Shown here one piece after another: positions 8,524 to 17,018 of a stretch of DNA of 64,000 nucleotides. The notes beneath the pieces are model-generated. The model was not told the origin of the DNA. It made no database searches and was given only the letters and a program-made list of their open reading frames with translations. The position numbers and the translations under genes were made by a program. The DNA is taken from NCBI GenBank assembly GCA_030749225.1, contig JASMKO010000062.1:62001-126000 (forward strand). The letters run 5' to 3'. The stretch is from Verrucomicrobiota bacterium. GTDB lineage: Bacteria; Verrucomicrobiota; Verrucomicrobiia; Limisphaerales; UBA1096. Position 1 is the stretch's first letter; every line of letters starts with the position of its first letter.

Positions 8524-11264
8524 TTGTTTTTTACGTTTAGAATAAGTGGATTGGAGGCGATGCCCTTCTCGGGGCTTGCCTTGATATGGAAATGCGCCGT
8601 GCTTTCCGGCACCCAGTCGTCGGCGGTGATGAAAAATTCCCGCTCGGTTTGTCCTTCGACGATCAGCAACCCATTCAGCCCAATATTGTCGACGTAGACA
8701 CCGTGCGGGAGGTTGCGGCCAGCATCGTGACTGCCCAACTCGATGCGCCCGTTGAATCCGTTGCGCTCTACTTTCACACGGGCCGAGATGGTTTCTCCTG
8801 GAGCGATGGTGAATTCCAGCGGCTCGGCGAAGGTGCCGGTTTCGACGGCGCCTGTGGTGTTGCTGGTAACCCGCACAAGCAGCTTCGGTTTTTCGAGCGG
8901 CTTGACGTTGGTGAGTTTGCCGATTTCACGACTGACTTTTTTACCGTGAACGGTCGCCGTGGCGGTGACGGTCACGAAGTCATTCTCAGGCATGGCGACA
9001 TCGGCATCGGCATGGATTGAGCCGAACGCCCGCTGTTGTTCCGCCTGGATGATGATGGGTGTGCTGATATGAAACCCGGCGTGCACTCCACTGATATCCA
9101 ACCGGATGGGACCGTTAAAATTGTCCATGCGCTCGACGCTGAAATTAAATTCCCGGCCACTTCCCCTTGGGACACCGTCAGAGAAGCCACCGATGCTGAC
9201 CTTGAAATCCGGTTTGCGCGGCCGGACGGTGAGCGTGTACTTAAAATCGCCGCCCTGGAATCCGCGCACGTCACTAACTCTCGCCAGGTACTCGCCGTCT
9301 GCCGGGACGTTGAAGGTTAGCTTAGAGTCACGGCCCAGCCGCCGTTGGCTTTCGTCATCGTTTTGGTAGTAAACCGAAAAAGTCGGTAGGCCATTGGCGA
9401 CTGGTGTTTCGTTCTTGGCCAATGGCTCGACGATGTAGGCCGGTTGGCCAAGCGGATGTGCAAGCGGCGTGGTGTCAAAGTACCCGTGCCGATTGCCGCT
9501 ACCGGGGTAAACAATGTAGCCGCTGTCCGGGCCGCGTGGGTACAGCCAGAGCTTGACGACCTCGCCATTAACGTAGAGCAACTGGTTGAGTGCCATCTCG
9601 TCCCATTTGAACAGACGGAAATCGTTGGAGGTATTGGAGTCCTTGCCGCGAAAGGTGAGCCAGCTTTCGCGGACGGCCTTCAGGCGGACACGCTCAATTG
9701 GCTTTCCGTTGGTATCGAGAACTTCGACTTTTGTGTCGATCGACGACTTGCTGCGGGCGGCGTTGGTCTCAAGCACCCACTCTTCACCGGCCCTGGCCGG
9801 GAAGCGGAACAGGTCGGCATCGACGCCTTTTTGACTGTGAATCGTTCCGGACACAATGGCAGGCAGTGTGATTGGTGTGGCGTTGGTCGCAAAATTGTTC
9901 GGTTCCTCTTCGGTCGTTTTGACCGGCTTGCTCTCGGTCGGCTTAATCGGGTTGGTTTTGTCGTCCAACTTGGCCAGTTGCTCGTTGCGCTTGGCCAAGC
10001 GCAGTTCGAGTTTTTCGATCGAGCCGTCCATCCGGCCGACATGCAGCGCCTGACTGTCGACGCTGAACACCAGCGCTGAGACCACATCTGGTTGGCTGCC
10101 GATTGTTTGCAATGGCTCGAGTCCGGGGAGCGACCACACTTTAACCGTCCGGTCTGCCGAAGCCGTGGCCAACAGCATGCCGCTTGGGGCGATGGCCAGA
10201 TCGGTAATTTCGTCCTCATGAGCAAACCGAATGCGTTCAAGCGGATTGATCCCCGACTGGTCGCCGCTGACCCAACGCCACAGCCGAATCTGTTTGTCAG
10301 CCCCGGCGGCAAGAACGAAACGACTGTCGGGCGTGAAGGCGGTAATGAATTGTTCGCCGATTGGTTGGCTGAATGTGTCGAGACGTAGGCCGCTGGTGGT
10401 GTTCCAAAGTTTGACTGATGAGTCTCCACCGGCGCTGGCAAGAGCCCCGCCATCCGGGCTGAATGCGATGCCGTAGACAGCGCCATTGTGACCCTTGAGT
10501 GAAAGGAGTTGTCCACCGGAATCAGAGTTCCAAAGTTGAATGAGCTGATCATAACCAGCGGTGGCCAGTTGGCTGCCGTCTGGGGAAAAGGCGATGCCAT
10601 AGATCGCGTCGCGATGTCCATCTGACAGTTCGCGAATTTTTTTACCGCTCTCGAGGCTGAACAACGTGGCGATCCCATTGAGCCCCGGAGTGCCCCCGGC
10701 AACGGCCAATATTTTGTTATCGGGGGAAATCGCAATGGCGTTTACCTTGCCTGCGACACCGCTGAACGCCTTGTCACCAAACTGCACCCTGCCGGAGCGG
10801 CCAATCGCCAATTGCCCATTTTTGCTGGTAGCCATCGCAGTTACGGGACTGAGGGCATTGCCAGCAGGTTGAATCTTCGGGACAGTCAAATTGGCAATGA
10901 TCGACCGGTCACCGGCAGGTGGTTTTGCGCCCTGATCGATCCACCACAAAAGCGTCTCAACCTGTGCCGGCACGGGCTGAGGTTCCTTGCGGGGGGGCAT
11001 ATGCGGCTTGCCCTGTTTGGTGATAACCTTGGCCAACAGTGAACCTGCACGATCGCCAGGCTTAATGGTCGTCCCATTTTCACCACCCTGCATCAGCAGT
11101 TGAAACGTCTCGACTGAGAGTTCGCCATCAAGATCATCATTATTGTGACAGCCAACGCAGTACTCTCGGAGGATGGGTGCGACATCACGGTGAAAATCAA
11201 CGGTCTCGCCAAGCATCGGGACAGCCATGGTGATGAGAAATAGTGTGTTCAGGAATTTCATCAC
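8520..11264 (-). CDS. Exported cytochrome-WD40 propeller protein
   Basis: A 914-residue protein. A signal peptide of about 20 residues is followed by a PSC1-type cytochrome domain with CVGCH at residues 36-40 and the MPPRKEPQP segment of that family. A WD40 beta-propeller then follows (about 150-430; repeats such as IAFSPDGSQLATAGYD and IQLWNSDSGGQ). The C-terminal half contains a bacterial pre-peptidase-like beta domain (about 455-700) and one or two Ig-like beta domains. PSC1-WD40 proteins accompany DUF1549/1553 and DUF1501 genes in PVC bacteria; this gene abuts the DUF1549/1553 gene with no spacer and overlaps the LolA-like gene by 4 bases. The propeller suggests a scaffold or docking role in the periplasm or at the surface; this is inference. 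It holds an 18-bp perfect palindrome at 9986. Confidence 0.9.
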   Translation of the reverse strand: MMKFLNTLFLITMAVPMLGETVDFHRDVAPILREYCVGCHNNDDLDGELSVETFQLLMQGGENGTTIKPGDRAGSLLAKVITKQGKPHMPPRKEPQPVPAQVETLLWWIDQGAKPPAGDRSIIANLTVPKIQPAGNALSPVTAMATSKNGQLAIGRSGRVQFGDKAFSGVAGKVNAIAISPDNKILAVAGGTPGLNGIATLFSLESGKKIRELSDGHRDAIYGIAFSPDGSQLATAGYDQLIQLWNSDSGGQLLSLKGHNGAVYGIAFSPDGGALASAGGDSSVKLWNTTSGLRLDTFSQPIGEQFITAFTPDSRFVLAAGADKQIRLWRWVSGDQSGINPLERIRFAHEDEITDLAIAPSGMLLATASADRTVKVWSLPGLEPLQTIGSQPDVVSALVFSVDSQALHVGRMDGSIEKLELRLAKRNEQLAKLDDKTNPIKPTESKPVKTTEEEPNNFATNATPITLPAIVSGTIHSQKGVDADLFRFPARAGEEWVLETNAARSKSSIDTKVEVLDTNGKPIERVRLKAVRESWLTFRGKDSNTSNDFRLFKWDEMALNQLLYVNGEVVKLWLYPRGPDSGYIVYPGSGNRHGYFDTTPLAHPLGQPAYIVEPLAKNETPVANGLPTFSVYYQNDDESQRRLGRDSKLTFNVPADGEYLARVSDVRGFQGGDFKYTLTVRPRKPDFKVSIGGFSDGVPRGSGREFNFSVERMDNFNGPIRLDISGVHAGFHISTPIIIQAEQQRAFGSIHADADVAMPENDFVTVTATATVHGKKVSREIGKLTNVKPLEKPKLLVRVTSNTTGAVETGTFAEPLEFTIAPGETISARVKVERNGFNGRIELGSHDAGRNLPHGVYVDNIGLNGLLIVEGQTEREFFITADDWVPESTAHFHIKASPEKGIASNPLILNVKNK
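9986..10003. repeat. Extended copy of the iterated palindrome
   Basis: TGCGCTTGGCCAAGCGCA is a perfect 18-bp palindrome and the longest symmetric copy of the CTTGGCCAAG element I found in the window. It lies inside the WD40-cytochrome coding region, where it encodes an Arg-Leu-Ala-Lys-Arg stretch on the minus strand. The other exact copies are listed in the findings. Confidence 0.85.
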
Positions 11265-13490
11265 TCAGTGCTGGAATAGGAACTCGCGGCTGGTCATCAG
11301 TGCCCAAAATAAATCCTCGATGGCAGCCCGTCGTTCCGTCTCGGGAGTGTTTTCAAACATGGATGCGAGGCGTTTTCGTTCGCCATCGCTCGGTAATCGA
11401 GAGAGGCAGAGCAGATAGGTTTCCTCGATGATCTCCTCGTCGGCTTGTGGGATCATGACGTTCACACAGCTTTGTTCGCTGCGCAGGTTGCTGTTGAGCG
11501 TGTCGCCGTTGGAGAGGTGGAGCACCTGCACCATGCTGGGCTTATTGGAACGTTCGCACTCACAGGTGATCTCTCGTTCATTACGGCCAAATGTCTTGAG
11601 AAAATAGGATGTCACAGCGGAGTCAAACAACTGTAGCGTCCGGGTTCCAGCACGGTAAAAATTCGTCCCCTCCGTACTCCCATCGGCAAGTGTGATCTTG
11701 TCGTACTTGGGCGAGATGCGGGTAACCGAGGTGATGGCATCCTGCAGCACTTCCGCCATGAGCCGCCGCGGGTAGTAGCGTGAATAATATTTTTGGTCCT
11801 CCATGTTTTCCGGTAGCGGTGCGCTGGTGCGTTGGTAGGTTTCGCTTTGTAGAATCAACCGGATAAGCGCCTTAAGGTCGTAGCGATTCTCTACGAGATG
11901 AACGCAAATGGCCTCGAGCAACGGCTCGTTAGAGGCCGGGTTGGAGACTCGCAGGTCGTCGACCGGTTCCACGATGCCGCGCCCAAAAAAGTTGGCCCAG
12001 ACGCGGTTGGCGATGGAGCGGGTGAAGTAGGGGTTTTCGGGCGATGTCAACCATGCGGCCAGTGCCTCGCGCCGGTCTTCTGGGGAGTCGCTCTCAATCG
12101 CTTGTCCGTCGAGTGGTGCCGGAGGTTGGGGCTTGCCGGTGCGCGGTTGAATCAAGTCTCCGCGGTCGGCGATGAAAAGCGTCCGCGCCCCGTTACCGTT
12201 ACGGGCGTCGCCGCCCCATCCCTTGGCCCTTACACGAGCGAACAGGTTGGCGAATGAGTAATACTGGTCGTTGGTCCATTTCTCGAGTGGATGGTTGTGG
12301 CATTTGGCGCAGTTGATCGAGAGGCTCATGAACGCCTGGCTGACATTCTCAGCCATTGTCTCGGGATCCTGATGAACGGAATAAAAATTTGTGGCCCCGT
12401 TATTCATCGTGTCACCCCTGGCCGAGATAACCTGCCGAACGAGTTGGTCCCACGGAGTGCCTTTTTCCATCTCACCACGCAGCCATTGGTAGTAGGACTT
12501 TAGCGCGTCGGGACGGAGCTTGCGGCCGCTGATCAGAAACAGGTCAGAGAGGCGGTAGGTCCAGTAGTCAACGAACTCCGGCTGGGCAAGAAGCGACTCG
12601 ATCAACTCGTCGCGCTTGGTCTCCGAAGTGTCAGCCAAAAACGCCTGGGTCACCTCTGGAGTCGGGAGCATGCCAACGATGTCGAGATGAATCCGCCGGA
12701 TGAACTCGCTGTCTGAACTTCCCGGCGACGGTTTCAGGTTGAGTCGCCGCAGTTGTCCAAGCACCACCTCGTCGATCACGTTGCGGCGGGGCGCTTGGCT
12801 GTATACCTCGTCCGGGATTGCGCTTGGCCAAGGGGAGGTGATACGGGCCAGCGCGATTTGCCCCGAGTACCAGGCGGTAATGGCGCCTTCGCCATGGCCG
12901 ATGACACTTGCCAAACCGGTGGCTTCGTCCACCTCTGCCACGGTCGCATCGGTCGAAGCGAACCGTGCCCAGCGGGTGACATCGCGCTCCGTGCCGTCGC
13001 TGAAAAACGCGCGGACGCTCAGCTGTTGCGCCTGACCTTTTTTCAGTTGGGCCAGGGCGGGAGCCAACTCGACACGCTCGATGGCGGGGTCGTCGTCGCT
13101 TGGCCCGGACGCACCCTGTAGAATCCAGCGTGTGAGAATCCGGTAAGCCTCGGAGTTCTCGTGTAGCACCTTGCCGCCCTTGTGTCGTACTGCCGCCGTT
13201 GGCTTGGTGACGAACAGACTGCTGGCAGGGGCGGAGAACTCGATGCGCCGACCCCGGTTCTCACGGGTGATGTTGTAATGGTCGGTGGCCGGATCGTAGG
13301 CGTTGAGGCTGAGACGAAATCCGCCCTTGCCAGCCAACGCGCCATGGCAACCGCCGCCGTTGCAACCGGCCTTGGACAACACCGGGAGCACATCGTGCCG
13401 AAAATTCAATTTTCGCTCGTCGTCGGCAGTCGCTGAGTTTGCGAACACCAGCAGCAAAAGCGCTTGGCCAATTGCAATCCGTGATCTCAC
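11265..13490 (-). CDS. DUF1549/DUF1553 protein with atypical cytochrome and Big2-like domain
   Basis: A 741-residue exported protein. A signal peptide ends near residue 22. The cytochrome-like region has CNGGGCH at 43-49, a C-x4-C-H spacing rather than the classical C-x2-C-H. An Ig-like Big2 segment follows (about 140-220; LSVRAFFSDGTERDVTRWARFASTD), then DUF1549 (about 240-400; IHLDIVGMLPTPEV) and DUF1553 (about 460-730; NRVWANFFGRGIVEPVDDLR, QVLHLSNGDTLN). SINCAKCHNHP in DUF1549 gives another possible haem site. It overlaps the DUF1501 gene upstream by 4 bases and abuts the WD40-cytochrome gene downstream, so all are co-translated. This is the second DUF1549/DUF1553-DUF1501 pair in the window and belongs to a different subfamily from the first. 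Biochemical function is unproven. Confidence 0.92.
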   Translation of the reverse strand: MRSRIAIGQALLLLVFANSATADDERKLNFRHDVLPVLSKAGCNGGGCHGALAGKGGFRLSLNAYDPATDHYNITRENRGRRIEFSAPASSLFVTKPTAAVRHKGGKVLHENSEAYRILTRWILQGASGPSDDDPAIERVELAPALAQLKKGQAQQLSVRAFFSDGTERDVTRWARFASTDATVAEVDEATGLASVIGHGEGAITAWYSGQIALARITSPWPSAIPDEVYSQAPRRNVIDEVVLGQLRRLNLKPSPGSSDSEFIRRIHLDIVGMLPTPEVTQAFLADTSETKRDELIESLLAQPEFVDYWTYRLSDLFLISGRKLRPDALKSYYQWLRGEMEKGTPWDQLVRQVISARGDTMNNGATNFYSVHQDPETMAENVSQAFMSLSINCAKCHNHPLEKWTNDQYYSFANLFARVRAKGWGGDARNGNGARTLFIADRGDLIQPRTGKPQPPAPLDGQAIESDSPEDRREALAAWLTSPENPYFTRSIANRVWANFFGRGIVEPVDDLRVSNPASNEPLLEAICVHLVENRYDLKALIRLILQSETYQRTSAPLPENMEDQKYYSRYYPRRLMAEVLQDAITSVTRISPKYDKITLADGSTEGTNFYRAGTRTLQLFDSAVTSYFLKTFGRNEREITCECERSNKPSMVQVLHLSNGDTLNSNLRSEQSCVNVMIPQADEEIIEETYLLCLSRLPSDGERKRLASMFENTPETERRAAIEDLFWALMTSREFLFQH

Positions 13491-14872
13491 GCGAACAGTT
13501 CCTTGATGGGCTCGTTGCCGAAATCAACCAGTGGAAACGGGCGTCCGCTTGGCCCAGGCATGATAGCCTTGTGATTGAGGCCAAGGCTGTGAAAGATTGT
13601 CGCCACAATGTCGCCGGGCTCCACTGGCCGCTCAGCCGGAAAGCCGCCAATCGGGTCGCTCTTGCCAACCACACGCCCTCCCTTCACGCCGCCGCCGGCA
13701 AAGGAGCAGGTAAAGCATTGCGGCCAGTGATCGCGTCCGCCAGCCGGATTGACCTTGGGTGTGCGACCGAACTCCGACAGCGTGGTCACCATCGTATCGT
13801 CCAGCAGTCCGCGCTCATGGAGATCCTCAATCAATGCGCTGTATCCCTGGTCGTACATCGGGGCAACCTGTTCTTTCATCTGCTTGACGGAGATGAACGG
13901 CTTGGATCCGTGGATGTCCCACGATAGCTGGTCGAATACCGTCAGGAAACTGTTGATGGTGACCATGCGGACGCCGTTCTCGACCAGTCGCCGAGCAAGC
14001 AAGCAGCATTGACCGAAGCGATTCATGCCGTAGCGCTCGCGCACGGCTGGCTTCTCTTTGGTAATGTCAAACGCAGAGCGAGCCTGTTCACTTGTCATCA
14101 TGCGGAAGGCGGAGTGGAAGCTGTCGTTGAGCAGACGTGCGTCTTCGCTGGCTTCAAAATTCTTCACAGCCCCGTCGACGATGTCACGCATCTTGCGACG
14201 GCGGTCGAGCCGCGCGGCGCCGATCTGGTCGGGAGGCAAAAGATCGGGCACCCTGAAATTCTTCTGCGCCGGGTCGGCGTTAAGGACAAACGGATCGTGC
14301 GCCTTGCCGAGGAAGCCGCCGGCCTGGCCGTTGGGCAAGTTGCCGCCACCCCGCCCCATCAATTCCGGCAGCACAACAAATGGCGGCAGGTCGCTCTTCC
14401 GGCCAAGCAGGTAACTGGCAACCGCGCCGGCATGCGGCGTCTGGATACCGCCGGTGAAGCGTCGGCCGGTCTGCATGATCTGCCAACCGGCGTCATGCAC
14501 CGCCGCACCACCGTGGTGAACAGTTCGCACGAGTGAAAACTTGTCGCCAATATTTGCGTGCCGGGGAAGGATCTCCGAAATGTCGATCTCTGGCGACTTG
14601 GTTCGGATTGGTTTAAACGGGCCGCGAATCTCGCTGGCAGCATCCGGTTTCATGTCCCAAAGATCGACATGGCTGGGTGCACCTAGGTTGAAGATCATGA
14701 TGCAGGCTCGATTCTCGTGCCCGGTCTGGACGGCCCCGACCTCCTTGGCGGCGAGCAACTGCGGAAGCGAAAGCCCGATCGCACCAAGCGCGCCGACCTG
14801 CAGAAATTCTCTGCGTTTAAGGTGACTGCCTCCGCATATGGAGGCTTGTTCTTCAGCCAAAAAATCAAACAT
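13487..14872 (-). CDS. DUF1501 domain-containing protein
   Basis: A 461-residue DUF1501 protein and the first gene of the minus-strand operon that runs to 7621. Near residues 20-45 it has LKRREFLQVGALGAIGLSLP, a twin-arginine-like signal that follows an unusual N-terminal extension of about 18 residues (DFLAEEQASICGGSH). Family segments include MIFNLGAPSHVDLWDMKPDA, VRTVHHGGAAVHDAGW, DTMVTTLSEFGRTPK, GRDHWPQCFTCSFAGGG and the C-terminal LGL. It overlaps the DUF1549/1553 gene by 4 bases, showing translational coupling of the usual pair. A candidate promoter with a perfect TTGACA lies just upstream. Exported; substrate unknown. Confidence 0.92.
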   Translation of the reverse strand: MFDFLAEEQASICGGSHLKRREFLQVGALGAIGLSLPQLLAAKEVGAVQTGHENRACIMIFNLGAPSHVDLWDMKPDAASEIRGPFKPIRTKSPEIDISEILPRHANIGDKFSLVRTVHHGGAAVHDAGWQIMQTGRRFTGGIQTPHAGAVASYLLGRKSDLPPFVVLPELMGRGGGNLPNGQAGGFLGKAHDPFVLNADPAQKNFRVPDLLPPDQIGAARLDRRRKMRDIVDGAVKNFEASEDARLLNDSFHSAFRMMTSEQARSAFDITKEKPAVRERYGMNRFGQCCLLARRLVENGVRMVTINSFLTVFDQLSWDIHGSKPFISVKQMKEQVAPMYDQGYSALIEDLHERGLLDDTMVTTLSEFGRTPKVNPAGGRDHWPQCFTCSFAGGGVKGGRVVGKSDPIGGFPAERPVEPGDIVATIFHSLGLNHKAIMPGPSGRPFPLVDFGNEPIKELFA

Positions 14873-15293
14873 AACGCAAAAAGTTAGGGGGTAATCAAAC
14901 CTTAAAGAGAACCTGTGTCAAACTAGCCCCTAACAGCAAGAATAACGACAAAAAAATGCCTGCATCCTGTTCAACTTGGTTTCTGATCCTTCTGTTCCAA
15001 AATCATCGATCCAATACTCTGGGCCAAGCTGCAATCATACACAATTTGGATGAGTCGCCTTCCAGAATTCACCAACACTATCTTAAATATATGGAATTCA
15101 GTACTCACCACCTCAGACCAAGTGCTTGTCATCAGGCTGTTTTTTTTGCAGAAACAGCGCTGAAGGCGGCTGGTGATAATTGTTTGTCATTAATTTTTCC
15201 TATTCAGAAGGGGCATGAACCGAATCACTTCACGTCGATTGCAGTAGAACTACCCACTGGTGCCCTTTCTTACCCGAAAGAAGAAATAAAAAG
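14873..15293. other. 421-base divergent intergenic region
   Basis: This AT-richer spacer separates the minus-strand operon from the plus-strand sulfatase pair. It holds the candidate minus-strand promoter and the bracketing inverted repeat near 14883-14934. The rest (14935-15293) shows no convincing gene: a 113-codon open frame from 14956 runs through it and ends inside the start of the sulfatase, but its composition is not coding-like. No clear plus-strand promoter was found; an AT-rich stretch near 15180-15210 is the best place for one. Confidence 0.5.
14893..14921 (-). promoter_or_regulatory. Candidate promoter of the DUF1501-DUF1549-WD40-LolA-like operon
   Basis: Reading the minus strand, TTGACA (14921-14916) is followed after 17 bases by TTGATT (14898-14893). 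The -35 is a perfect match and the -10 a weak one. Transcription would start about 14 bases before the start codon at 14872. An 8-bp perfect inverted repeat (GTTAGGGG 14883-14890, CCCCTAAC 14927-14934) brackets both boxes and could be an operator. Confidence 0.45.
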
Positions 15294-17018
15294 ATGAAAT
15301 ATATTTGGCTGATCCTTGCCTTGGTGCTGCAGGTTGCCGCAGCAGGAAAGCCCAATATCCTTTTCATTGCCATTGACGATTTGCGGCCGTCGATTGGGTG
15401 TTATGGCAACACGGTTGCGGTAACACCGAATCTTGACCGCTTGGCCAATCGCGGGGTGCGTTTCGGCCAGGCGCATTGCCAAGTAGCCGTCTGCAATCCA
15501 TCACGTGCAAGCCTGATGACGGGACTGCGACCTGACACACTTGGAGTCTGGACGCTGCCGATTCATTTCCGCGAGGCCAAGCCCAATGCGGTGACACTAC
15601 CTCAGTGGTTACGCCAACATGGCTACACAGCAGTGGGGCATGGGAAGATTTACCACAATCCAACCCCCGACCCGCAGTCCTGGAGCGAGCCAATTCGCTC
15701 GGTTCAATTCCAACGCGGTTATCCGGAAGGCTGGCAGGCGCGTATCCGGGAAGTGCAGGCCAAGCTGCCCGAAAACGACTGGCGGAAAAACAATCTCCGC
15801 GGCCCAGCCACTGCCGCGCCGGAGGTTGACGACAATAAACTGGTCGACGGGGCACGCACGGACCTGGCCATCGAGGATCTACGGCGGCTTGGCCAAGGGG
15901 AGAAACCGTTCTTCCTAGCGCTTGGCTTCATTCGACCACACCTGGCATGGATTTCGCCAAAAAAATATTGGGAACTTTACGACCCAAAAACGCTGCCGGT
16001 CATCACAGACAACAAGGTAACACCGAACACTCCGCCATACGCCCTTTCCAATAGCTATGAGTTGACGCATTATGTGGATCTTATCAACTTTCCGAAGCCG
16101 TGGGACGATCAACCAGTCACCGATGCAGTGGCAAGACGACTCATGCACGGATACTACGCCAGCGTGTCGTATGTTGACGCGCAGATTGGACGACTGTTGA
16201 CGGCGCTCAACGAGGAGGGATTGACTGACAACACGATCATCGTGCTTTGGAGCGACCACGGCTGGAAACTGGGCGAACACAATGGCTGGGGCAAAATGAG
16301 TAACTACGAAATCGATACGCGCGTGCCGTTCATCATCACCGCGCCCGGCCTGAAGACAGCCGGCCAAGCGACCGACACCCCGGTGGAGTTGCTCGATATT
16401 TTCCCGACCCTCTGTGACCTCACCGGCATCCCCACGCCGGACTTCGCACAAGGCAAAAGCCTGTTGCCACTGCTAAAAAATCCCACTGCCAAAATCGACC
16501 GCGTGGCGCACAGCCAATACTATCGCCGACACGACGGCGCTGAGTACATGGGCTACGCCATGCGCACGGCGACACATCGGTTTGTTGAGTGGCGTGATTT
16601 TGGCACCGGAAAAGTGACCGCGAGTGAATTGTACGACCACCGAGAGGATCATTCCGAGACAGTGAACCTCATCGACAACGCTTCGGTGAAACTGGTGCAA
16701 TCTCTCACCGCGCGTCTCCTGAAAACCCATCCACGCCAGCCGTTGCAGATGGTGCCCGCCGTACATTCTAACCCCAACCGCGGACGCCAGCCCGCGCCAC
16801 TGCTCATCGCCAACAAAACCGACACAATAATCAGGGTGTATGCCATCACTCCACGCGGCCAACGCAGCCGCCGCCCGCACATCGTGCAGCCGAACGCTAC
16901 GACAAGAATCGCCGCAAGAATCGGCGGCGTGTTCGTTGTCGAAAGCCGGGACGGCACCATTCACGAAATTCATTCCCCATCTTTCCCCAGCCGAACCATC
17001 AACATCAAAAGAAAATGA
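15294..17018 (+). CDS. Exported iduronate-2-sulfatase-like sulfatase with VHL-like tail
   Basis: A 574-residue sulfatase. Signal peptide about 1-17; KPNILFIAIDDLRPSIGCYG at the N-terminus resembles iduronate-2-sulfatase-like enzymes of PVC bacteria. The signature CNPSR is at residues 67-71 (Cys67 the formylglycine precursor), followed by GHGKIYHN and LWSDHGWKLGEHNGWGKMSNYE with metal-binding Asp/His. The catalytic part ends near 495. The last 72 residues (503-574) form a separate small beta-rich domain (ANKTDTIIRVYAI, IVQPNATTRI, GGVFVVESRDG) that resembles the VHL beta domain; this part is inference. It overlaps the next sulfatase by 4 bases, so the two are co-translated and probably act in sequence on one sulfated glycan outside the cytoplasm. 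Confidence 0.92.
   Translation: MKYIWLILALVLQVAAAGKPNILFIAIDDLRPSIGCYGNTVAVTPNLDRLANRGVRFGQAHCQVAVCNPSRASLMTGLRPDTLGVWTLPIHFREAKPNAVTLPQWLRQHGYTAVGHGKIYHNPTPDPQSWSEPIRSVQFQRGYPEGWQARIREVQAKLPENDWRKNNLRGPATAAPEVDDNKLVDGARTDLAIEDLRRLGQGEKPFFLALGFIRPHLAWISPKKYWELYDPKTLPVITDNKVTPNTPPYALSNSYELTHYVDLINFPKPWDDQPVTDAVARRLMHGYYASVSYVDAQIGRLLTALNEEGLTDNTIIVLWSDHGWKLGEHNGWGKMSNYEIDTRVPFIITAPGLKTAGQATDTPVELLDIFPTLCDLTGIPTPDFAQGKSLLPLLKNPTAKIDRVAHSQYYRRHDGAEYMGYAMRTATHRFVEWRDFGTGKVTASELYDHREDHSETVNLIDNASVKLVQSLTARLLKTHPRQPLQMVPAVHSNPNRGRQPAPLLIANKTDTIIRVYAITPRGQRSRRPHIVQPNATTRIAARIGGVFVVESRDGTIHEIHSPSFPSRTINIKRK

Noticed and set aside
14956-15297. A 113-codon plus-strand open frame in the divergent spacer
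   Set aside because: Composition is not protein-like, there is no recognisable domain or ribosome-binding site, and it runs into the start of the sulfatase in another frame.
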